Assembly: GCA_030280995.1 (NCBI GenBank)
Contig: JASXTE010000002.1
Span: 32,525,683 to 32,589,682 of the forward strand
Direction of reading: 5' to 3'
Source of the DNA: Hemileia vastatrix
Taxonomy: Eukaryota; Basidiomycota; Pucciniomycetes; Pucciniales; Zaghouaniaceae
DNA length: 64,000 bases
Position numbers and translations under genes: made by a program. Positions 56,984 through 64,000 of the stretch are shown here, one piece after another; position 1 is the stretch's first letter; each line of letters begins with the position of its first letter. The notes under the pieces were generated by a model, which saw only the letters and a list, made by a program, of their open reading frames with translations, ran no database searches and had not been told where the DNA came from.

Positions 56984-59728
56984 TTAAACAGAACCATAAC
57001 CTTTCCATTTTTCAGATGTTATAGGTAATAATTTGCATTGATAATCCTTATCCACAGAAGCCAGTGCTTTTTCAGACACTACACTTCCTCCAGCACCAGA
57101 GTCAAGAATAACCTCAACATTTTTACCATTTATGATAACTGTTGCTCTCAAAGGTGATATTAAAATGGAACTGTCAGTAATATCTCTAATTACTTCAGCA
57201 TTTTCTACAGAAGATAAGTGAATATCACAATTATCAGACCAATTATCTAGATATTGGATATCCTTTTCTAAAACTAGAATTTCCTGAGAAGACTCGTGGT
57301 CATAAGAGATATTGCTATTGCAGTCACTGGAGGAATTATCAAGATCAGCTTGAGTATTTTCAGATTCCTCAGTTTTTTCAACAAGATGAATTTTCTTGTC
57401 ACAAATATGTCCTTTTTTCCATGGTTTGTTACATTTAAAACAAGTATTAGTTGCATATTTCTTTGGAGCAACTGGGGCAGAGGGTCTACCAGTTTTTTCT
57501 GGAAGTTTTGTGGAAGGCTTTTGCTGGTCATGAAAAGATTTAACAGGATAATTCCTTGGTTCATATCTATGGTTTAGTAGGACTTCATTACAAATATTAA
57601 TAAAGGAAGAATTCTCTCTCACATTCTCAGTCCTTGCCACAATCAAATCTCTCAGAGAATTTGATAATTTATAGTGAAGTTTATCTCTCCAAATATCATA
57701 ATCCATTTTAGGATCCATGGCTATAAGAATTTTTGTAATTTTCATAAGGAAAACAATAGGTTTTTCAGGAGAGGAGGGCGCATATTTAGCATTCTCATAT
57801 AATCTCTGCTGAGAATGCCTGAATTTAGAACCACCAAATTGATTTTCAATCAAGGTTTTCCACTCTTTCCAAGTATAATGTTGATTTTCCAGTAAGACAG
57901 ATTCATACCACATTAAAGCTAAATATGAAAATAAAGAAATTAATTTAGAGACAATTTCTTCATCTGGAAATTTATAAGAGTTTTTCAGATTATCAATTCT
58001 CTGAACAAAGTGTTGCCAGTCAGATAAAGAGTCACCATCAAAAGTGGGATATTGATCCAGTTTAAGAAAATTTTTCTGGCTACTGGGATGGTTCATCTTT
58101 TGGTTTGAACTATTTAACATCAATAATTCTTGAAGTTTAGCCAGGTGTTCAGAAATTTCATTATTTACAGAAACAGCTGGTTCATGACCATTAAAAGATT
58201 TTTTGCTAGTAGCAAAAGATTCTACAGACTCATTGTCAAGTTGTTTATTGGCTGAAATATGGGGAAGAAAAGAGCTGCTTTGTTCAGGCTCCTTTCTTTT
58301 ATTCTTATGCAGCTTATGGGCAGAATTTTCATCTACACCATAATGATTGATGGTTAAGGCTTAAAAGTTTTCCTGTAGGGCAGACACATAGTTTCTTATC
58401 CTTGAAATTTCAGACATCTGTTCATTCATTATTGCAAGGGATAAATCATTTCTGTCCTCAAAAACTGTGTGTTTGGTACTCAGTGCATGGAAATCATTTT
58501 TTAGCTTTTTCAACTCATTGTGCAGAGACTTAATTTCACTTTTCAATGAATAATTTTCCTCAATAAGTGGCTTTAATTCACTCAAGGTTTTATGCAGATT
58601 GATATTCTTATCTGAGATAGCTCTATGGTCACTTCTTATTTGTTTCTGTTGGCTAAGAGAAATATTCAAAGTTTCTTTGATTTTAAAATAAGCTGTATCT
58701 TGTACAGAAGAAATCACTTTACAATGCAAGTGAAAATTATTCAATCTATCACTCTCATGTACTAATAAATTTCTCAAATTTTTGTCTTTCACAACATTAA
58801 AATCAAGTGTATCTTTCAATATATCCTCAGAAGTTTTCTCAAGTAAGGTATAGAATTCAGGGGAAACAGAATCATTCTTAATTTCAATAGAAGGATTAAT
58901 TAAAGAAGTAGAAGTCAAATTTAAAGGTTCATCAAATGATAATTTGCTAATTTCATTACTGGGGCTACTCATTAAAGGAAGTTGTCTCTTTATGGGTTTA
59001 AATTTTCTTTCACCATGATCCACAATATTACCTGTGGAAGAAGATTTGTTATTATACATACCAACATGTTTATCAAAAAAACTACTTACCATGGCAAGGG
59101 AGGAAATTTCCCCTGTGACTTCTTTCTTCTGCCTCCCTGATAAGGATGGGGCTGAGGAGATGGATGGTAGGTTAGTGTCCTGAATGGGCCAGGGTGTTGA
59201 GCTGTTGGTTGCTGAACATTCTGTTGGAAATGGTTCATCAGGTAATCCCATTTCCACTGTTCCACTTGCAGAGTGCTTTGATTTTGAGTGAAGGATCTGG
59301 GTGCCTGATGGGGCTGAGGTTGAGGCTGAGGCTAAGACTGATACTGAGAGGCTGGAAAAGGAGGAGGTTGAACCTGTTTGTGATTTAATAGCTCCTGCAT
59401 TTGTTGCCAGAGTGTGTCTACTCTTGCCTTGTATTTCATACTTTCTGCTTTCAGTTCTTTTATGTGACTGGAAACGTTGTTTATTTGTTGTGTCAGAGGA
59501 ATCTTTTTTATTATTATACCCTTTAGTGGATTTTCCTGGTTTATCTGAGGTTTTGCTTCTTTCAGAGTTGTTTGGAGAGGGGGGTTTGCCACTTCTCCTG
59601 CCATTTCTACGTCCTGAAGGGTAAGAAGGTTGTTTGTCAGCTGAAGAATTTTTGTAAGTTAATTTAGAAGAACCTACAGATTCAGTGTCAAAATCAACTT
59701 TGATCTCATCTGCATGTAGTTTATCCAT
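56984..59728 (-). pseudogene. gag: Family C gag-protease with long coiled-coil extension
   Basis: One frame from ATG 59728 (MDKLHADEIKVDF) to the stop at 56984, interrupted by one TAA (58361-58363), for about 914 residues. The first ~250 residues are Ser/Lys-rich and low-complexity. About residues 330-455 read as a coiled coil (LKPLIEENYSLKSEIKSLHN and similar). The usual gag follows: PTFDGDSLSDWQHFVQRID at about 58030, then a zinc knuckle CFKCNKPWKKGHIC (57435), and a protease site VILDSGAGGSVVS (57110). A 3' splice-like TTCTCAG lies just upstream of the ATG (about 59760). The 2.7-kb length is well above a normal gypsy gag. Confidence 0.85.
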
Positions 59729-60639
59729 ACTGTTAGCCAAAACTACTGTACATAAAAACTGAGAACAAAAAATCAAAATTATTTTAATGATTCAAATTAG
59801 TATTTTCAAAATAAAAAAACAATCAAATGATTTTTTAACAAAAATATAAAAAAAATTAAAGTTTATTCAAAAATCAATTAATTAACACAAAATGTAATAC
59901 AAAAAATATGTAATTACAAATTTTTTTATTAAGAAAATACCAATAATTATTAAAGGACCAACTAAAAAAGGTTTAAAAAGTCAACCAAAAATAATTAATA
60001 CCAAAAAATATATTGGCAAAATTAGGACTAAGCACTGAGTACTATTATGGTCAACCAATAAATCAAAAAAATATTTCAATAAAAATTAATTTAATAATTT
60101 ATTAAAAATTTTAATGATCCTCTAGGACTAAGAGTATAACTCTATTATGGTCAACTAGGAAAAAATTAACAAAAAAATGATCACTTACACTCAGTGATTC
60201 AGCAATTAAGCCAAAATCACTTTTATTGCAATAAAAATTTAATAATATAATTCAGAGGTGCAAAGGTTAACTTACTATAGTGATTGAGAAATCACTTTAA
60301 AATATATATTATTTGTTGGCCAGTCGTCTAGAAGAAGGAAAGAAAGGGGGAAGAAAAAGAGGAGGACAGGAAAAATAGGAAAGAAGGGTTTATAGAAAGT
60401 AGAAACAATAAGGTAATAAAATAATTGGATTTATTTAAAGAGAGGCAACAACGAGTTACTTGAGGGATGACACAAAAATGAGGTTTTATTAAATGACAAT
60501 ATTATTTAAAGTAAGGGTTCTGCGCGGAAAACACTATAATTACTATCAGACTTAAAGCAACCTGTAAATAGTTATATAGAATTTAAATTAGAAATTTAAT
60601 ACTAATAAAAATAATAATAAAACGTATTATATTGACAAT
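59729..60639. other. Leader region of family C, AT-rich
   Basis: No gene. Includes a short purine-rich cluster (AGAAGAAGGAAAGAAAGGGG, about 60331) and a CTGGCCAAC on the minus strand near 60320 that may mark a primer-binding site; the exact LTR edge is unclear. Confidence 0.45.
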
Positions 60640-61180
60640 TTGTTCAGATTTTGTTTCTATAGTAAGTGATGAGGCTACAGGGGATTATCCAAGGCCTTTT
60701 TATAGGCAATGGGTCCCCTGAAGCGCCACTACATTTTTAAATACAAGAGTCATAATAAGATGAAACAAGAAAATAAAAGAATAAGTGAAACATAACAATT
60801 TAGAGAAAAATATGAAACAAATAATTAAAACCCCAAATAAGAAACCAATTTCCCCACAACTAATTCCCAAATCAGTAGGTAAAAATAGTGAGTAACTAAA
60901 CAAGCCTGAGACATAGGAACTATGAGAAAAAATAATTCAAAACAGATGGTACAGTATGCTTTAAGGGTTTTTAAGTGAAACAAGTAAAAATATTTTGACG
61001 CAACAAAATATGTAATCAATTTTAATTTAGTATAAAGAAATTAATTAATTGTTCCAACTATGTAATTAAATAATTAATTTAAATGAAACAAGTAATTAAT
61101 TTATTACTAAATTAAGTTGAGAATTTTAATACTATTTTATAAAATAAGTATTATAATTTATTTAATTTTTATTGACACAA
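60640..61180 (-). repeat. LTR-like promoter block of family C, copy 1
   Basis: Contains TAAGTGATGAGGCTACAGGG, a TATA box (TATAAAAA on the minus strand, 60697-60704) and GAAGCGCCAC. Repeated 1115 bases on (61755-62258), with similar order of motifs beyond it (GTGAGTAAYTA, TTTAAGTGAAACA, TAATTTAGTATAAA). Confidence 0.7.
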
Positions 61181-61754
61181 TTAAGGGTTCAAAAAACAGC
61201 GGCAATAATTATGGATAATAGTATATGAAAAAGTATATTTTAATAATTAAATTTAATTAATTAAATTAATTACAATATAAGATAAACACTTGAATATAAT
61301 TATCTTATAAGTTTTTAATTAATTAATTTATAATTATTAAAAAAACAATGTGCCCTTTGTTATGGAATATAATTAAATGCTTTTAAATTATCTTATAAAA
61401 AAATTAAAATAATATTTACTTTATTTATATAAATAAAATATTAATATAAATTTATTATGTAATATAATATTAATTTTAAATGCATACTCTTCAATTATTA
61501 TGTCTTTATTTAATTCAAATAAATTTTATGTTTATTTACTGGGCTCCTGGGACAGCCTGGCTGACATTACTTAATATGTTATAAAGCAAAAATTTCAAAC
61601 CCAGGTTAAAAACATGGTCACGGCAAATATTTGCTTTTTTGCGCTAGGTGGTCCGTGCGTTATGTCGTTCGTCAAAAAGGATTAATTATTGAGTATTTAT
61701 ATTAGAATTGATAGTACTAATAAAATAATAAATAACATATTGTATATATTTAAA
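61181..61754. other. AT-rich spacer between the LTR-like blocks
   Basis: Mostly A/T, with a short GC-richer part near 61540-61680. No gene. Confidence 0.5.
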
Positions 61755-62258
61755 AAATATGTTAGAGTTGAGTGTAATAAGTGATGAGGCTACAGGGGGT
61801 TACCCAAGGCCTTTATATAGGCAAGGGGCTGTCTGAAGCGCCACAATAAAGTATATACAAAGTGTAATGAAAGCATAATAACAAATAACTAATGTTTGAG
61901 TAAATGTGAGGGGATATATGAGCTAATTAAATAAGACACATGAGTTAGAGCCTAAATATCCACCAATTTAAACCCAAAAAGTTACCATAAAATTAGTGAG
62001 TAATTAGATAAGTTTGAGACACATTAAAACAACTAATTTAAATTAAAACATGTCTTATAACCTTTTAATTAATAACCAATTTAAGTGAAACATGAAAAAT
62101 AAACTTATTTTGACACATAAAAATAGTGAAATTAATTAATTTAGTATAAAACAGGAGTAATTAACTATTTTAACTATTTTTATTATTGTAATAATTATTT
62201 TAAGTCAAAACAAGTATTTATTTTAATAAATTACTAATTTTTAGAATAAAACATTAAT
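61755..62258 (-). repeat. LTR-like promoter block of family C, copy 2
   Basis: Diverged repeat of 60640-61180, cut at 62258-62261 by the Harbinger family-2 element. Could be a neighbouring solo LTR or the end of a tandem LTR. Confidence 0.65.
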
Positions 62259-62261
62259 AAT

Positions 62262-64000
62262 AGGGGGTATCAATGTTGACCAATCCTCAATTGAATTAAT
62301 TGCGGAAAATAATCTGCATATCCCAATTATCTTCCGCAATTATTTTTTCTCATAATTGGGTTATTAGACACTTTACATGTCAATGTTCACCTCTTATCCA
62401 AAATTTTTTTACTCAATATTTCATAACCACATCTTGGAGAGCTTTCTGTCATAACCACATCTTAACCTACTTTCTGCCATAACAACATCTTGGACTACTC
62501 TCTGGATATGGCTTCTACTTTGATGCGCACTCACATTCTCATCCCATCCTGTCCATTCTATCTGCTCAGAAGCCCTCACCATCTCATCTGCTTGTTTCTT
62601 CTCCTTCTCCTTTTCATCTTCATTTATAATTTAACATGCCTTGTTCTCCTAGATCTTCTCAAAGGCAGCCATCACCCAGTTTTTCTTCAAATCCCACTAC
62701 TCCCTCTTTCCCCCACTCAGCTGAGAAATCTAAGACCGTTCAATTAAAAAAAGATGATCATCTCATTCTTATCAGCTGGCTGAAAACCAAATCTAACTAT
62801 GATTCTTGTTTTGGTACTGAGTATGCGACTAAAGTAGGATGGCCCCCAGCATCAAAAGTTAATAGCTATCTTCTAATGGCAAATTAATTATGGAATAAGA
62901 CCAAGGGAAGGATTGATCTTTGGCCTAAACAGATGCCTGAAAGCTTCTAGCATTACCGAGCCAAATACAAGAAGGCAAATGCTCTTTCATCTTCCACTGG
63001 TTTTGGGGTTACTGAAATTGATATAACTAAGGGCATCAAATCCATAGACAATAAACTTGAATCTTTATGTCCTTACTTTAAAGAGATGGATGCAATTTTT
63101 GAAGAGCGAGCCAATTTTAATCCTGTAAACATGTTGGATGGAGAAGATCCTATCTCCAAACATGATGTTGAAGCAAATCTTTTCCCATCCTCCTCCTCCA
63201 CTCAAGCCTCCCCTCATTTGAATGGGACCAATCTAGATAGCTTTTCTGTAGATCCTATTGGCGATTTAACCCAACCAAATCTAACTCAGGTCTGTTTCTT
63301 TTTTCTTCTATCTTATCAATTCTATTTTCTTATTTACTTATCTTTCTCTTTTTCTTAAAAGGCTGACAAACAAACCCAGAATCCTCAATCAACTGATTCT
63401 GAAGGTAGTGACAATGATGAGGAGGAAAATATGACCTTGAACAAGAAGCTTAGGGATTCAATTAGTCTAAATCTCCACTCCCAAAGAAGACAAAAAAGTG
63501 ATACTTCATCACAAACCCCTTTTTTTTCTATGGAACAATTTTTAGAGAAACGTGATGCTGGTAAGTGATACCATACCTCTCATTACTTTACTCTACTTTT
63601 CTTCCACTTTATATTAATTTTTATTATCACTCTAGAACAAGTGGAAATTTCTAAAGAGACTCTAGGCTTTGAAAAGAAGAAATACAAGCTCTCTTTAAGG
63701 AGGGATGATGGGCTACAAGATTTGGAAGAGAGGAAGTACAAGCTCTCTTTACAGAAGGATGATCGGGCCCAAGATTTGGAGGAGAGGAAGTACGAGCTCT
63801 CTTTATGGAAGGATTATCGGGCCCAATATTTGGAGGAGAGGAAGTACGAGATCTCTTTATAGAAGGATGATTGGGCCCAAGATTTGGAGCAGAAGAAGTT
63901 TGAGTTAACTCTAAGTATTGAAAAATCAATAAAAGAGGAGAAAACACTTGAACATCAAAACCTATTAGAGCAGATGAAATATAAGTTTTATCATGAAGAA
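62262..64000 (+). mobile_element. Harbinger family-2 element, copy 2b (continues past the window)
   Basis: Left end AGGGGGTATCAATGTTGACC after AAT (62259-62261), with TTAATTGCGG motifs inside as in copy 2a. It holds a Myb-like gene on the + strand. The right half, where the transposase is expected, is outside the window. Confidence 0.85.
62636..64000 (+). pseudogene. Myb/SANT-like gene of copy 2b with 18-residue repeats
   Basis: Homologue of the gene at 42777. Exons are 62636-63289, 63362-63560 and 63636 to beyond the window, with introns of 72 and 75 nt. Residues from about 38 (LKKDDHLILISWLKTKSN) match the DNA-binding domain. Stops interrupt it: TAA 62885-62887, TAG 62948-62950 and TAG 63860-63862. 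In exon 3 an 18-residue unit (DLEERKYKLSLQKDDRAQ) is repeated about four and a half times (54-bp period, about 63675-63900), extending the coiled coil. The frame remains readable across all three exons, so it was lost recently. Confidence 0.82.

Larger units (their letters stand above)
55385..61180 (-). mobile_element. Ty3/gypsy family C (3' end missing or decayed)
   Basis: A minus-strand element with an LTR-like region on the right (about 60640-61180), a leader to 59729, an extended gag, protease, RT and RNase H down to about 55385. Integrase and 3' LTR are not recognisable. Limits are approximate. Confidence 0.7.

Noticed and set aside
63651..63947. 98-residue minus-strand frame with regular Pro/Ser repeats
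   Set aside because: It is the complement of the 54-bp tandem repeat in the Myb-like gene; the regularity comes from the repeat.

Overview
The window is a stack of transposable elements, very AT-rich and poor in CpG, with no host gene, tRNA, rRNA or CRISPR array that I can support. The short GT-AG introns (54 to 75 nt), chromodomain Ty3/gypsy elements, PIF/Harbinger-type DNA transposons that pair a DDE transposase with a Myb/SANT-like protein, and cytosine-type decay all point to a fungus. The RNase H and integrase sequences resemble retroelements of rust fungi (Pucciniales), so a large-genome rust is my best guess. That is an inference from recalled family resemblance, not a search.

Layout. 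1-5200: decayed 3' part of a Ty3/gypsy element (family A, copy A1, + strand) with its 3' LTR. 5201-9842: old debris with a protease/gag remnant on the minus strand (family D). 9843-38852: a second Ty3/gypsy family (B, minus strand) with an LTR at each end. Its integrase is split by 19.4 kb lying between a near-perfect 37-bp inverted repeat (13290-13326 and 32695-32731). Inside that interval sit a complete family-A element (A2, 17120-25543, 5-bp target duplication GGTTT), the right end of a Harbinger-type element of family 2 (to 28318) and a complete Harbinger family-1 element (29002-31988). 38853-47552: further Harbinger family-1 material, including a complete two-gene copy (42420-47115). 47556-48626: a second family-B integrase fragment, which shows the uninterrupted order. 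48630-51311: a complete Harbinger family-2 element with no transposase. 51315-55384: AT-rich debris. 55385-61200: a third Ty3/gypsy family (C, minus strand) with an unusually long, coiled-coil-bearing gag and duplicated LTR-like promoter blocks. 62262-64000: the start of another Harbinger family-2 element with a Myb-like gene that leaves the window.

The most interesting object is family A. Besides gag (with a CCHC-like knuckle) and pol (protease, RT, RNase H, integrase, chromodomain), both copies carry an antisense, intron-containing gene between pol and the 3' LTR. It has its own TATA box, and its N-terminus has exactly the cysteine spacing of a fungal Zn(II)2Cys6 binuclear cluster. In A2 the gag stop codon sits directly on a canonical -1 slippery heptamer (A AAA AAC) followed by a perfect 9-bp hairpin. 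The presumed primer-binding site has no tRNA-like TGG; it is a 14-nt perfect complement of the predicted 5' end of the element's own mRNA, as in the self-primed Tf1/sushi elements.

Most coding regions are broken by a few stops or frameshifts. The A1/A2 comparison shows CGA-to-TGA changes behind several stops, consistent with CpG (RIP-like or methylation-linked) decay.
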